The notes below the pieces were generated by a model that did not search any database, was not told the DNA's origin, and saw only the letters and a program-made list of their open reading frames with translations. DNA of 64,000 bases from Alternaria dauci (Eukaryota > Ascomycota > Dothideomycetes > Pleosporales > Pleosporaceae), in the NCBI RefSeq assembly GCF_042100115.1, contig NC_091278.1, positions 1,984,001 through 2,048,000 of the forward strand. Direction: 5' to 3'. Within the stretch, counting starts at the first letter, position 1. Every line of letters starts with the position of its first letter. Positions 11,601-24,530 of this stretch are shown here, one piece after another. The position numbers and the translations under genes are program-made.

Positions 11601-14600
11601 ACGGTCGAACAGTCCAGCGTCAATTAGCACCAGCTCACCACCATTATCTCTGCCAGAATTAGGCATTGCCATCCTCAATCTTCTGGCAGAACTTCTTTGC
11701 GATCCCCAGAACCCGCAAGAAATTGTTCGTTTCGCAAAGAACGTCACCGGAAAGTGGCTGCTGTACCTCCTCGCTGAGCCGGAGCAACGAGTCGTTGTTC
11801 TTGGCGCAAAGATCTTAGCCCGATTGCTTGTCGTAAATGGCTCGCACTACGTCAAGAAGTTTGCGGACAAGACTGGAGGCTTCATTCTGATGAAGAACAG
11901 ACTGCGCCATTGGTGGAATACCCCAGGCATCTGGACAATCTGTTTTGCGATACTCTTCGGCCGGGATGTTGCGACCATTGATTTTGAGCGCGATTTCGAC
12001 GTCTTCAATCTAGTTGACATCTTCATTGCGCACTCACCGCAATCTCAACTTAGGATCTGCTACCCTGAGGTGTTTCCGGTAATCACTGCAATGCTGGAAA
12101 CAGGCCTGAGAGCAATTGTCCGGGACCGAGACCTCACTCGAGCGGATGATGGTCCGCCCAAGCAAGAGAATGGTGAAGGTACAGTCACACGGGGCCGTCG
12201 CAGAACAATGTCGCTGAATGCTAAACAACCAAAAGTTGGTAGGTATGGCTCGTATCGTTGACTGCATCAATACTGACCGTTCTAGATACCCGAGCTCCCC
12301 AGACAGATCGCCTAAACGATTTTGCTGTTGTTCTAAACTCCGCCATCCAATTCTTGTCTGAGCTACATTCACGATCGGAAGGTTTCCGCGACTACACCAA
12401 CTCGTCCAACTACGTCCAGGAGTTACTCTTTGTCCTCTATCCTGTAATCGTCACATCTGATAGCGTTAGTGCAGAGACTGAATTACTCTCGAGAGGGTCG
12501 GCATTGACGTTCGAGGGCCAAGACGTGGTAATACGCCCGCTTTCCCGAGCCAATGGGCATGAGACACCGGTAGTCCGTACAACTAATGTCGACGTATCGC
12601 CTTCGCCTTCGTCCCGCCGTGTGTTGCCTTTCCGCAGAGCCTCGTCCTTTGTATTAGTCTCCGCGGATAAGAAGAGAGTCGCGCAGCAGCCTTCGCTCAA
12701 CCCGATACTGTCTCCCAGATCCACCGCTCCCTTGGCACTTAAAGTTGGTAGTTCAGTGGTAGAGGCTACGTTGGAGGTCGTTCTCGATGTGTTCAAGGAC
12801 CAGATCTTTACGAGGAAAGAATTTCCTGGACTTGGGTTGTTCTTGAAAACACCACCCGGCTTCCAGGAACATCAAGCGTATTTTGAGTCGTATATCCTTC
12901 GACAGACGCTCTCGTCAGTGAAAAATGCGCTTCAGTTTGACCAGGAGCTACTGCACGAACCGCGTGTGCTCACGAATCTAGCGCGCTTTGTGACCCACGT
13001 GTCCGAAGCTGTCTTTGAGGGGTGGTTTCTCGATGGCGCGGAGCCCTTGCTCGACTTCTCTGGGTTCCTCCTGGAATACTTGGAACGTCCAGATATTGCG
13101 AGAATCAAATCCGTCAGACTCTGCACCCAGGCCATCCAATCAATTCGCAACACCTTCCTGAGAGTCGCCCTACTCCGTTTGGCGGAATCAGATGACAGCG
13201 AAGGGGGAGAGACTACAACAGCAGTGATCGAAAAAATGATGTATTGGCAACCCATCATTCTCTCTTCCGTGAACAATGAAACATTCTCGCTGAAGATGAT
13301 CTGCTACCTTCTTTACACGGAGTTGTCATCTGAACACACGGCCGTGCGTCTTGCGGCTGCGAACTTCTGGCGATCCCTCATGGTGCAAAAACCCCACGAG
13401 ACGTCCATGATCTTGGCTGATGCCATTCATGGAGACACGAAGGACCTCTATGATGGCTTCCAGAAGCTAGTCGAGCTAGACAACGAAACGTTCCTGGAGT
13501 GGCTCGACAAGAACAAGACAGAGATGGACAAGTTCTTCTATGGCTCCATGACCAAATCATGGGAAGACTTTGCCCATAGTCAGAATAAGAAGACCGAGGA
13601 GACATCTCAGAGGCGCGTCGCGAAGCGCAAGGAAAAGTTGAAGCAGTGGCAATCTGATGAACTTGCTGCTGATAATGTTTGGAATCACCACGAGAACTCA
13701 ACGAACCACTGGAGATCCAATATACATGCATCCGAACGTATCAAGCATCAGCGCGTTCTCCAAGACCAGCAGGATAACGCTACTTACATGGCGACCGTGC
13801 TCGCGAAGCTCGACCACCAACTCAAAGGCCCATGCAGCTTGTTTGAAGAGAGTCCACCTGCCAGATGGCGACTTGACGAAACTGAAGGTCGCGATCGAAA
13901 GCGTCTGCGCATCATCATTGACAACACTACTAGAGAGCAATCCTACCAACCCAAACGCAAAGACACAGACCCAAGAGAGAGGCCAAGACTAGACACTACT
14001 ATACCAGCGATTTCTACGAAGGAGGCCGTTGGCGCTACACCTGTCAAAGGACGGTCAGCCAGGTCTTCTTCTGCTGTAAGCGGTGCATCGGGTGATCCCA
14101 CAGAGGAACATGGGTCTGCTAGCGACGACGATTTTGAGATGGTCGAAGCCATGTACGAAGATGAGGATGGCTTCGAAGACAAGAACCGTAAGGTTATGCG
14201 CAGTCTCAATCGCGGCGACCAGGTGCAGTACGTCTGCAACATTTCACGGGTAGTCGGACTGGAGGCGATAGAAGGCCTTCTCATTGTAGGAAAAGACTGT
14301 CTCTACTTGCTAGACGACTTCTTTCAGAGATCTGATGGCGAAATCGTGCGCGTATGGCAAGCACCACCGGACGAGCGCGACCCTTACGTGCAAGTCATTG
14401 CTGGAAAGGAGGCGGTTACCACTCGCAGACCACCACCAAGGAGCCAGGAAGATGCAGTGAGAAACTGGAAGTGGACTGAGGTCATCAGCATTTCGAAGCG
14501 ACGCTTCCTCCACCGTGACGTCGGCATTGAAATCTTCTTCGATGATGGCCGCAGCTATCTCCTGACAGCTGTATCTGCCCAGGCACGAAACGACATACAT

Positions 14601-16668
14601 TCCAGAGTTCTACAACGAGCTTCTCATGTTGCGAACCCAGAGAAGTTCGCCAACTCCGAAATCTCTTGGCGCCTTGACTCCCTGCGCAACCCGGAAGAAG
14701 CACCGCAGACTTTTGGATCGCGTTTCGCATCAGCTTTTGGCTCTGCTTCGGCTCATCCGGCGACGAAGAAGTGGCTGAAAGGGGAGATGTCAAATTTCCA
14801 TTATCTCATGTTTGTCAACACGCTTGCCGGTAGGACGTTCAACGACCTCACACAGTACCCAGTCTTCCCCTGGGTGCTATCAAATTACCATAGTGAAGAG
14901 CTGGACCTTAGCGATCCAAGCAACTTCCGAGATCTCAGGAAACCTATCGGTATCCAAGACCCGAAGCAAGAGCACCTCATCAGAGAGAGATTCAGTTCCT
15001 TCGCCGAGATGGGGGATGCTAGTCATGCCTTCCACTATGGTACTCATTACTCGTCCGCCATGACTGTGGCATCATATCTCATGCGCCTTCAACCGTTCAG
15101 TGCTGCTTTCTTTCTCATTCAGGGTGGTACGTGGGATCATGCTGACCGTATGTTCTACTCGATCCAGAATGTTTGGGAGTCAGTATCAGCAAAGAACATG
15201 GCCGATGTACGCGAGCTTACGCCAGAGTTTTACTTCCTCCCCGATTTCCTGACCAATGTTAATGGGTACAATTTCGGTCTGCGATCCGACGGATCGACCA
15301 TCGATAACGTCCAGTTACCTCCTTGGGCCAAAGGCGACCCGGCCATTTTCATCGCCAAACAACGCGAGGCATTGGAGAGCCCTTACGTTAGCCAGAACCT
15401 GCACCACTGGATTGATCTGATCTTTGGTTACAAGCAGCGAGGCGAAGCAGCAATTGAGGCCGCCAACGTCTTCCACTACATGACATACCAAGGTGCGATT
15501 GATCTTGATACTATCGTGGATGAAAAGGAGCGCGCGCAGAAGATTAGTGTTATCAACAATTTCGGACAGACGCCTCCACAGGTCTTCCAACGACCACATC
15601 CGCAGAGGGAGAACATCACAAAACCTACTAAGCTCGATACATCTGCCGAGAGCCTGCATCGCGTACCTGGCACGTTACTTGAGTCGAATGATCGCATCTC
15701 ATCCCTTAACTACATCAGCAAGAGCGACAAACTTCTATGCTCTGCACCATTCCGGCACAACATCCCTCCACACCATGATCGTTACATGGAGTGGGGTTTT
15801 ACAGACGGCAGCGTTCGCTTCTATGATTCACACTCCAAAAAGCTCATTGGACTGTTCGAGCATCTGCATTCTGGCCAGCTAACGACATCCCTATTCGTCG
15901 ATGGTAGCACGCTTATTACAGCCGGAACCGATTGCACGCTGTCGATCTGGAATATGAACAAAGGCGAGCGAGGCCACATCGACCTTCAAAACGCAACCAC
16001 ATTGTTCGGCCACAAATCCTCCGTCGTCACACTGGCCGCGAGCCGCGCCTTTTCCGCTTTCCTATCTGCGTCGCTTGACGGGCGGGTCTTCCTCTGGGAT
16101 CTCAATCGCAATGAATTCGTCCGGGAACTGGATCTTGGTCCACGACAGAAACGTAACCCAGTCCCGATCCAAGCAGCTAAAATAAACAGCGTCACAGGCC
16201 ACATTGTGCTCGCATGCGGCAGCCGACTTATCATCACCACTCTCAACGGCGCAGTGCTGTTAGACGAGGACATCTGTGACAGTGAAGACGACGCAGATGG
16301 CATCACCGCCGTTGCCGTCTACGAAGGCACGGGCAACGAGTGGTGTGAACGCGAGCTCATTTTCACCGGCCACCGGAGAGGCGTCGTCAAAATCTTCCAC
16401 CTCACGCCCACACCACCGACTATCTACACGCCATCAATGACGCCTAGCAAATGGTCTTTGGGCCTTGTCAATGTGCTCAATCATGGTGATCCGACGGTGC
16501 CGACGGCTGCGGCGCCGATTACGTGTATATTGCCGATGGCGAATCATGTCTATACTGGGGATGAGGAGGGCAGAGTTGTAAGTGGATAAACATTCTTTCG
16601 TGTTCTTTGTACATGTGCTAACGCGGGATTCCTAGTATGAATGGGACTGCGTACATCGGCACCATTGA
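8637..16668 (+). CDS. BEACH-WD40 protein (LYST/Bph1 family)
   Basis: Four exons (8637-11301, 11348-12238, 12286-16577, 16636-16668) with introns of 46, 47 and 58 nt sum to 2,626 aa in one frame. The N-terminal 1,800 residues are armadillo-like and include a concanavalin A-like sandwich at about 374-485 (YTFAAWIRVDRF, WYHIAVVHKR). A PH-like domain lies at about 1828-1965. The BEACH domain at about 2014-2291 is diagnostic (NYHSEELDLSDPSNFRDL, GTHYSSAMTVASYLMRL, WVAFNVFHYMTY-type helices). WD40 repeats fill the last 300 residues (VDGSTLITAGTDCTLSIW). The last tiny exon supplies YEWDCVHRHH. Family members control vesicle fusion and lysosome or vacuole traffic; yeast Bph1 affects cell-wall protein sorting. 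The start was chosen because it directly follows the promoter and precedes a continuous open frame. Confidence 0.93.
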
Positions 16669-18405
16669 TAACAAGGAACACGCAAGGGTTAGATTGGTGT
16701 TGTGGGTGCGGCTTTCTTCTCACAGTGGGGCAGATAGCTAGATGTGTAGAATTGGGGGGTGTTTTGTGAGGAGGGAATAGATATGGTTCTGGGGATTCAA
16801 TTCTGACCGTTCAAAGGTAGATACGGTCGTGTGCCACTTTCCACTTGGTTGTTCTGCTTGAAAAACAACACAAAGAGCGAGCCATGAACGGCTTCAGTTC
16901 GCGAAAGAGTTGACTACACGTGGCGCAAAAAGAAATCAAAGGCACAAAACATACAACAGCGGGGATTCGCTAGTGGTCACCCACCTAACTACTAATCCGC
17001 CGGTACACTGCTTGTATATGGCTGAGCGGACGGGAAGCCTAATTTTCAGTGTCCTATGGTCGTATGTGAAAGAATGGAAAGAACTTGGAGTTGTATACTG
17101 CGCAGCACGTATCATGGTGACAAACAGGCACGCATTGCAGGGCGCATGGCCCGGTACGGCTATGTTAGTAGGCTCACGCAGATAACTTGTATGTAATTCC
17201 TCTCCGTGAACCTTGTTTAATAGATAAGTACAGTGGATTAGTGTTGGTGACGGTTGACGTTGTGAGCCATGGATCAAATACCAAGCAAGGGTTCCAATAC
17301 AAGAGCTAAGAGAGCTGGACGAGTAGATGGGAATGTTTGCAGTTTTGAGATTAGCCTGACCATCAAGTAGGGGCATATTAAATGGTAGTACCACGTCATA
17401 CAAGGGATACCGAATGCCCTCTTCAGTTGCCTCAATAAAACATCACCATATAATGGGAAATTCAAAAGCCCCATACAGTTGCCTTAGTAGAGTATCGCTA
17501 TATAAGAGGAAATTTCAACGCCCTCTGTAGTTGTCTAGGCAGGGTGTTCGATTCTTCCCGTGTATGGCGTAGTGCTTCTTACTGAGCATGATCTGAGCGC
17601 TGGTGTATACCAGGTGGCCTTGTGACAATGCTTATCTGGCGTATGCTTGGCGTTGCTTGTTCGCCTTGGGTGATGCGTGTATGTGCGGTGGAGGGTCCTG
17701 ATCACGCGCTTCCCTTGCATTACTGGGCCAGCTTTTTGCAGAATGCGTATACGTGGCAATTGATCCTTCTCGCTAAGGAATGTTGCTGGCCAACTGTTTG
17801 ATCAGGTGTGTTACGCTTTACCTAACAATCGACGAAGATTGTTCGCGCCGAAGCTGCCTAATGAAACATCATGGCAGTGATTTGTGGGTTCCTCAAAACT
17901 GGTCTTGCCTACTCTTCGATATGGTGAATTTTCTGAGGGTGCCCAGGTGAGGTGTAAAGATCTGATGAAGGGCTTCCTTTCCGCTATTTCAAGGTCCGTT
18001 GGTTTTCGATGGATGTTGTGCTGGATCAGCGACAGTGCCCAAGTCTTGCTATCGTGCGAATGCTATACTCTAAGTGAGGCGCGGCCTGCAAATGGTCGCG
18101 TGCAACTATTTGGGCTGATAGAGACAAACACCAGACATCTTCTCCTTTATGAATTGGCGTTGGTCAATTGCGGGGTTCAGGGAAAGGGTACACGCGGGCT
18201 AACCACAAAATCAGCTAGCTTATGGGGAAGGAGATCCGCGCCTTCCCGGACGCAGCATAATCTCACTTTCGGGCGCGTGCGTTGTGCCAATACTGACGGA
18301 TTCGCACGTCATTTTTCGCTTTAAGTCTGGCCCGTCGTCGCGCCGCGCTCGCTCTTTCGCAACCCAAAGACAACGCGACATCCCGAGCGACAACCCGAAC
18401 GAGAC
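16669..18405. other. Long intergenic region with degenerate tandem repeat
   Basis: About 1.7 kb with only short ORFs that lack protein-like features. A degenerate repeat of about 52-53 bp lies at 17412-17550. The last 100 bases before the next gene are the presumed promoter and leader of the zinc-cluster regulator. Confidence 0.5.
17412..17550. repeat. Degenerate tandem repeat, period about 53 bp
   Basis: Units lie at 17412-17463, 17464-17516 and a partial one from 17517. Each carries a GCCC...CAGTTG/TAGTTG core, and the first two also share TATATAA followed by GGAAATT. Many differences between units are transitions, as expected for old repeats altered by C-to-T change. No coding function is seen. 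Confidence 0.5.
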
Positions 18406-21090
18406 ATGGAGTCGCCGGAAACGCCCGCTGTGCCTGAGACTGCTGCTAAGAAGCGCAGAAGACCAGTCAATGGTATGCGATATGGCCTCACGAAATGACG
18501 ACAGGTGTGCTAACAGTTCCCGTACAGCCTGCGCTACTTGCCGTGCGAGAAAGGTAACGTTTGGTTGTTTCTGTTACGAAATTCCGTTGTAGTTTTGTTT
18601 TCCAAGATACGACAGGGAAAGCTCTACGAAACACCAATGCACTGTCACGGTGGCCGAATTCCCGGCGTTGTGGTCTTCGGGTACTCGGGAAAGCAAGGAA
18701 GCAGGGTTCACAGAGCTGACAGTCTCCAGGTCAAGTGCGATGAGCGACCGAATGGTTGTCTGAATTGCGAGAGACTCCAGCTAGACTGCGTGCAGAATGG
18801 CGGAGTTTCAGCTGCTGCGAAGAGACCGAGCTCATCGTACGAACCAGTCGTAGGAATCAAGCGGAAACGGACATTTCGGTCTTGTATCCCTTGTCGAGAC
18901 TCCAAAGTCAAATGCTCTGGCGAACGACCAAATTGCACGAGATGTCAACAGCGCAGGACTACATGTATCTACGATGCTGAGCAAGTCGAGCCAGCTTGGG
19001 TGCAGAGCATCGCGACTCCGACTTCGGAAACGCGTGCTGATTCGATGATAATACCTCCCCATACTCCCCAAGATTCTCGAGCACCTTCGAGGGGATACGG
19101 TCCGCTATATGGTAGCGAGCCCGATGTGCCAGGATGTCCGCCGGGCCTGTTATGGTATACTTGACAACTCCACCTCATTGTATTGCATTAACAAAGATTT
19201 GCAGGTTGTTTTCACCACAGCTGCCAGGAAGAATCAAGCTTCATGCATTGTTGGATGCGTATTTTAACAATGTTCACCCCATTCGCGTCTTCGCATTCGA
19301 GCACAAACCCTCATTTATTCGGATGCTAGACGAGGGTCAGCTCGTGGATGCCTCTGATCAAGCCCTCCTACACATTATGTGTGCATTGGGTGCTCGGTTC
19401 TATGCGCTGGACTATAGTGAGTCGTTCTCACCCCTGACCAAAGATCTGATTCAATCAGCGGGAAGCCAGTGGGCGAAGGCTGCAGAGGAGATGTTCTTCG
19501 CTGACTACAGCACCATCTCCATCACAAAGCTCAAAGTTCTGGTCTTGCTTCATGATCAAGAAGCCCGTAATGGAAACTATGCGGGTTCTTTCCTTCTTAC
19601 CGGCCTTGTCATACGCATGGCGCACGCTCTACAACTCAACAATGAGGTATCACCAGACATCCTTTGTAAAGAGTTAGGAGGAAGTCCGAACGAGGTATCT
19701 GTAAGGGAGTCTCGGAGAAGGCTCATGTGGGCGTGTTATATGATCGATGTCTGGGCTGGTAGTGGCGTGGACCACCTCACTATACTCAATGAAAGAGACC
19801 TCAAGATCCAGCTTCCTTGCAACGAGCGTCAATTCTCACTACAGATACCGTGTGTTACGGAGCGGCTTGAGAGAGACACAGTACTGGAGCTTATCCCTCC
19901 AGAGGATATACCTGCGAAAGCGGCAGATAATTTGGGTATGGCTGCGTACTATGTGCGCATCGTTAGCATTTGGCGGCGGGTCTTACGGTAAGTGCGGGAT
20001 CCGCTCTTACCAGCGTTTCATACTAACATGTGATAGATTTGTAAAGCATCTGGACGAAGAGCAGCCGCCTTGGCTTCCAGGGTCTGGATTTGCCATTCTC
20101 ATTGAGGACATACAATCGTGGAAGCAAAGTCTGCCGTCCTGGCTAGACTTTTCCGCGGATAATATCTACATCAGACGCGAGACTCACCAGCTAGGTGCAC
20201 TCCTCCTCATCCACTGCATGTACCATCACGTTATGTGCGACGTACATCGGATCGCTCTCCCCGATCTGTTCAAGAACCAAGAGCCATTCGTTTTCCCGAC
20301 TGATCGGCAGGCATTTGTTAGTCATCTGCAAGATGTCTGCTTTGAGCATGCGCAGCGTATGTCGGTGTTGGTCTCACATATACTGCAGCACGGCGTCAAG
20401 CATTTCGCGGATTCTATTCTACCATCATTCGTCTACAACAGTAACCGCATCATGCTCTACTATATCGCACGGATCTTGGATGTATCGAAGCCTGATGCAG
20501 GTACTGTCATCGGTCGTACAGTCGAGCTAGTGCAGTACAACAACCAAGCGCTGCGGGAAATGGTGTTTATGTACCCGCTTGCTGAGTCGTTATGTATCAC
20601 GTCCGAGCGCTGGTTAGGGACTGTACGCGATAGTCTGGCTCGTGGCCACTCTGCTGACTACATTGCGCCTCAGGATCCATCCGAGAACGAAGCGCGACGC
20701 ATTGTCGGCGCTCCCGCACCGACGACAGGTACCCCTAGGCAACGAAACGCGGCCGTCTCGGTCATTCCTCCAGTCGAAGAGATACTCTCGGCAACCTCAC
20801 CCTCAACTCTCCGGACAGCTACTACCCGCTATCCCTTCTCGGCGCCGGCTACTGATCAGGGTTCGTCTACAGTCACTTCAGGCCAGGTTATGCCTTCGTC
20901 GAATGAGAACGCGGTAGGGGCTGATTACTCTTCCCCTAACGCACCCACTGCTTTCGAGCAGCCCATGTTTAACCTCGACGACCTACAAAACTTCTTTGGG
21001 TGGGAAGGAAGTGAAGATGAAAATGTACAGTCGACTGGATTTGAGGGGTTTGGCCCTCTAGGTTGGGCAAACAATTTCTCTATCATGTGA
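18406..21090 (+). CDS. Transcription factor with two Zn2Cys6 clusters
   Basis: Five exons (18406-18472, 18528-18553, 18730-19154, 19205-19987, 20037-21090) give 784 aa, and every junction keeps the frame. Cluster 1 (Cys24, 27, 34, 41, 44, 51) and cluster 2 (Cys83, 86, 93, 100, 103, 110) both match CX2CX6CX6CX2CX6C exactly. A 31-residue linker with KRKR lies between them. An intron splits cluster 1 after RARK. From about residue 175 comes the fungal-specific regulator domain (FSPQLPGRIKLHALLDAYF, MRMAHALQL-type helices, RRRLMWACYMIDVW). The C-terminus is Ser/Thr/Pro-rich, then acidic (NLDDLQNFFGWEGSEDE), which would suit an activation region. It should be a nuclear DNA-binding regulator. Targets cannot be told from the sequence; no metabolic cluster surrounds it. 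Confidence 0.9.
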
Positions 21091-21403
21091 ATGCATGTCT
21101 TGGAAGCGAACTTGCTATGTGCTTGAATCCACATCTTGCTTGGTTTATCTGTTGCTGAGCTGGATAAGGCTTGCCTTAGACCTCAATCTATAATCAGTCT
21201 GCTTCCACGCCGAGATCAATACCAACTTCCTTGGCGTCTGTCCTTTCTTCGAATTTATCCACTTCGCTGCATATGACGTTGGCAACAAATAGAAAAATTG
21301 GCTAGTTCACGGGACTTCGGTTATGGTCAGCATGAGGCGCGCGGTCTATTGAACTGATGAGATTGAATAACAGTGTTCCTTAGAACTGGTATAGTGCGAG
21401 GCT
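21091..21403. other. Intergenic between convergent regulator and secreted-protein genes
   Basis: About 310 bp of shared 3' flank. No ORF, repeat or RNA gene is seen. Confidence 0.5.
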
Positions 21404-22196
21404 CTACGTATTCATATCCCATTCTTCAACGAGTAGATCATCAGCCGTGGACCGATCCCGGTCGTAATCAAAGGTCTCCGCGCGTTTTTCCGAATCATCA
21501 ACGTCTTCATGGTGCGCAATAGTTGCAACCATATCTGAGCTCGTCCAATACTTGAGCCTCTTCCCTCCATCCTCGGAAATTGCTTCGATCATGGTAACTT
21601 GCTTGAGCCGTTGTAGGGTTGGAAACTCGGCGTGGAACCATAGGCCGTGCTGATTAACGTCGTTTGCCGTCGCTGCGTCGAGCCCAATGCTTTTGTCCAT
21701 GACGATTGCGAAGACATAGCACATTGAGGCGAAGGCTTTGGACATGGTAGAGTAGTATTGGACTTGCTTTTCTTTGTCCTGCATGATGCATCGCAAGGGA
21801 TTGGTGGTGGTAATTCTTTTGCTATAGTACTGCTTAGGCCAGACATCCTGTTTTCAGTCAGAAACAACCCTACACACATAACAAGTGCACGAGTACCCAT
21901 ATTGTTGTAAGAGGAGGCCCCTCATCTTCAGGTCTCGACTTCGCGTAGCGGCGCGCTGCCCTGCTTAGGCCGCGCGTGTAAAAGAGACATGACATTGGCT
22001 CGGGCCGCTCTATCGCATTCTCGATGAACCACTCTACAGTGTATTTTGAAGGAAGGTCGCATTCAGTTCTGCCTCTAACCTCGAAATCCTTTGGGTGACA
22101 TGATGGCGTGGCGCACCGCTCCCCTATTTCCACCGGGACGGCTTCAGTAACAAGGAGGAGATGGCAGAGCGTTACGAAGAGGTCGATGAACTTCAT
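21404..22196 (-). CDS. Small secreted protein of unknown function
   Basis: Two exons (22196-21897 and 21847-21404) with a 49-nt intron give 247 aa. The start has a clear signal peptide (MKFIDLFVTLCHLLLVTEA), then a mature part with Cys in RCATPSC, ECDLPSKY, MSCLFYTRGLS, NPLRC and SMCYVF. The frame after the intron reads DVWPKQYYSKRITTTNPLRC, and the junction TTIW/DVWPKQYY makes one motif. I recall this FYTRGLS ... TIWDVWP pattern from other fungal secreted proteins, but no function is assigned to it. The C-terminus is acidic and probably disordered. It could be an apoplastic or cell-surface protein; calling it an effector would be speculation. The gene is convergent with the zinc-cluster regulator, and nothing in the sequence links them functionally. 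Confidence 0.75.
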
Positions 22197-23117
22197 GGCG
22201 GGAGTGGCGTGCGTCGCAGCCGTTTCGATAGCAGATCCTCCATGCGATGAGGCAAGTGGGACTATCGAATCTTTATCTCCAGCATGTGTTTACGGCCCCC
22301 AAAATGGCTGTGACAGAGGCTGTGTATGAAACGGATAGTGGTCTAGAGATTTAATCCTGGCGTCAACGATCAGCGTTCGAACATCCCTGTACCATCATAT
22401 GCAAGCATGGAGATGGGTCGCGGTTTCAGCATTCCAACGGCTGTTCCTCCTATCTTTGTTGCTTCGGCAGGCGCATTCATTACACGTATTCTGGTGGTGG
22501 TCGAAGCTCGCGCGCACATGTCTCAACCCAGGATCACATTGCTCCCGGGGATTGATTGAATGCGCCAAGAGCGGTATCTCACCGACGAACGGCTAACTCG
22601 GACACGACACCGCAAACTGGTCGCGAACCGGAAGATGGTTTTGGGAGCTGGGAGTGTTTTACACAGCCCTGCTCAGGACGCTGACCTCGGGAAACTCCAG
22701 CCCCACGGCCACACTAGTTCTAATCAGGCACTAGGCGCGCTGCGCCTTATCAGGCTACCAACCAACCCACCAGGCACTCTCTCCGCAATGCCTAAGATTA
22801 GCGCCAGGGTCGTGGTCTCATCTCAGTCCGACCAGTGCGACGAAGAAGAGAACGTCACTTTGTTGCATTCGTGCACACAAGCAGTGACCGTGTAGGTGAG
22901 CTCCACAAGCGCGACCGCGATTGCCAGGGGGAAAGGCGTCACTTTATCTAGTGGTCAGCTGCTGACTGACCCATAATATTCAGCCAATGTCCTTCAGGGG
23001 CACGCAATATTTGTTGTGGTCCGGTGAATCACTCTATGAGTATTGCAACAGACACACAATTATGCCATTATATTCAATCACTCTAGGTCTCGATACAATC
23101 TTCCTATCCGAAATACT
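22197..23117. other. Intergenic, no gene seen
   Basis: About 920 bp upstream of the secreted-protein gene and 3' of the F-box gene. Short ORFs such as 22560-22895 (+) have no recognisable features. The part nearest 22196 presumably holds the secreted-protein promoter. Confidence 0.45.
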
Positions 23118-24530
23118 CTAGAAGCCACCACGTTTCTTGAAATGCGCCTTTGCACTACCAACTGGGTGGACCTTTCCTTGCTTCTTCCCAACCCAGTATC
23201 CCGCCACCGGTCGATAATATCTATCACGTGACGGTAGTCTTGCCATATCGTCGAGCTCGTTCATACTCAGTTTCCATGGTTGGCCCGCCACGTCCTCAGC
23301 TGCCAACGAATGCTGCCGGATGTGTTGGGCAAGTTCAATCCCGAGTTCCTTCGCTCGCGCATAGTCTTGAGGCCCCAAGTGCATTGGACTATTGTCACGA
23401 GAATGATTGTAATAGACACTGATAGCGCGTAGCTTTGGAACATATGTGACAGGGTTGAGGACCATTTGATGCATCGTTCCCCTCGCAAAGCACGTCGCAA
23501 CAAGGTCACAGTCGACGATTGTCAGGGATGTTAGCGATACGGGAAGACCTGAGTATACCATCCCGTTGGCATGTACGGAGCGCAATCTTGGGAGCGCTAT
23601 CTCGGGGAGTGTCAATGTCTGCAGGCCGTGAAAATTGCTGTATGTTGGCTGCAGTAGATGTGACTGAATCCTTTCCAGAGAAATGTCGGTCCATGAGAAT
23701 GGCATCTCCAGCTTCGTAAGCCTCGAGTAGCTCTTCTTGAACACCTGAGCGAGATACTTGTGTCTCCTCAATTGTTGCGTCGAAGTATCGCTACACCAAT
23801 GTATTCTGCCATCAGCTTGCGGGCTCATTGGTCCTTCTCGTGGATCTGCGTCCTTCAACATCATCGGATAATGAAATGTGTGGCCACTACCGAGCAGTAG
23901 CGCTTGGAGATTCGGCAGTGATAGCAGGAGCAAGGCGAGAAACGCATGCGTATGACCTGCTCGTAGCGCGTCTTTCCAGACCCGTTTAATGTTACTAACA
24001 TCATCGGCCTCTTGGATGGCGTTAAGACACTCCTTTCGAAAGGAGGTATCGGCCTCAATGTTGAATCGCCTCCATGACATCTTCGCTAGGAATTGTGCAT
24101 CTTCGTGTGTAAGAAGTCCAGCGCGCAGCCTGTGGTGGATGCTGCGTTCACGGCCGCTGCTCCAACTCGTCCGTCTGTACCCATCATAGTCGCCACCATA
24201 GTTCTCCCAAGGAGCCTGATGAGACCAAAAGCTTGTGATCTCGAGAGACTCAATTTTATCGGCCCACTGGGCGGCGGGGAACTTTCGGAGCGTTCGAAAT
24301 AAGGCCCATGCTGACGCAAGCGGAACGCAGATAGCCTTGCGCTCCTAGAAGATACTTCGCACAATCATGGAAAAGCGGGTATTTACTAGGGCGAGACACA
24401 CCAGACCTTGGTAGGTTTCCAGGTCGAAGCGAGGTTCGACTAAGAGATACCTAGTGATCGGAAGGAGTATCTCATCGGGTAGACTTAAGATGGCGCTGTT
24501 CGGGGTGCTGTTGGTAAGAAGGAGGGACAT
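23118..24530 (-). pseudogene. F-box/LRR-like protein with an in-frame stop codon
   Basis: On the minus strand the frame opens at 24530 with MSLLLTNS and an F-box (ILSLPDEILLPITRYLL, then LVCLALVNTRF). It meets TAG at 24347-24345 and continues open in the same frame for 409 codons to 23118. The downstream part is protein-like throughout (LFRTLRKFPAAQWADKIESL, HEDAQFLAKMSWRRF, YVPKLRAISVYYNHSRD). F-box proteins recruit substrates to SCF ubiquitin ligases. The stop sits just after RFSMIVRSIF. One escape would be a 42-nt in-frame intron (GTAAAT ... CTTCTAG) ending exactly at the stop. It lacks a good branch site and would remove F-box residues. I favour a nonsense mutation or sequence error over that intron. 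A related F-box gene at 49.4 kb is also damaged. Confidence 0.7.

Noticed and set aside
12744..12766. tRNA A-box-like stretch (TGGTAGTTCAGTGGTAGAGG)
   Set aside because: It lies within the BEACH gene coding frame and there is no B box or cloverleaf downstream.
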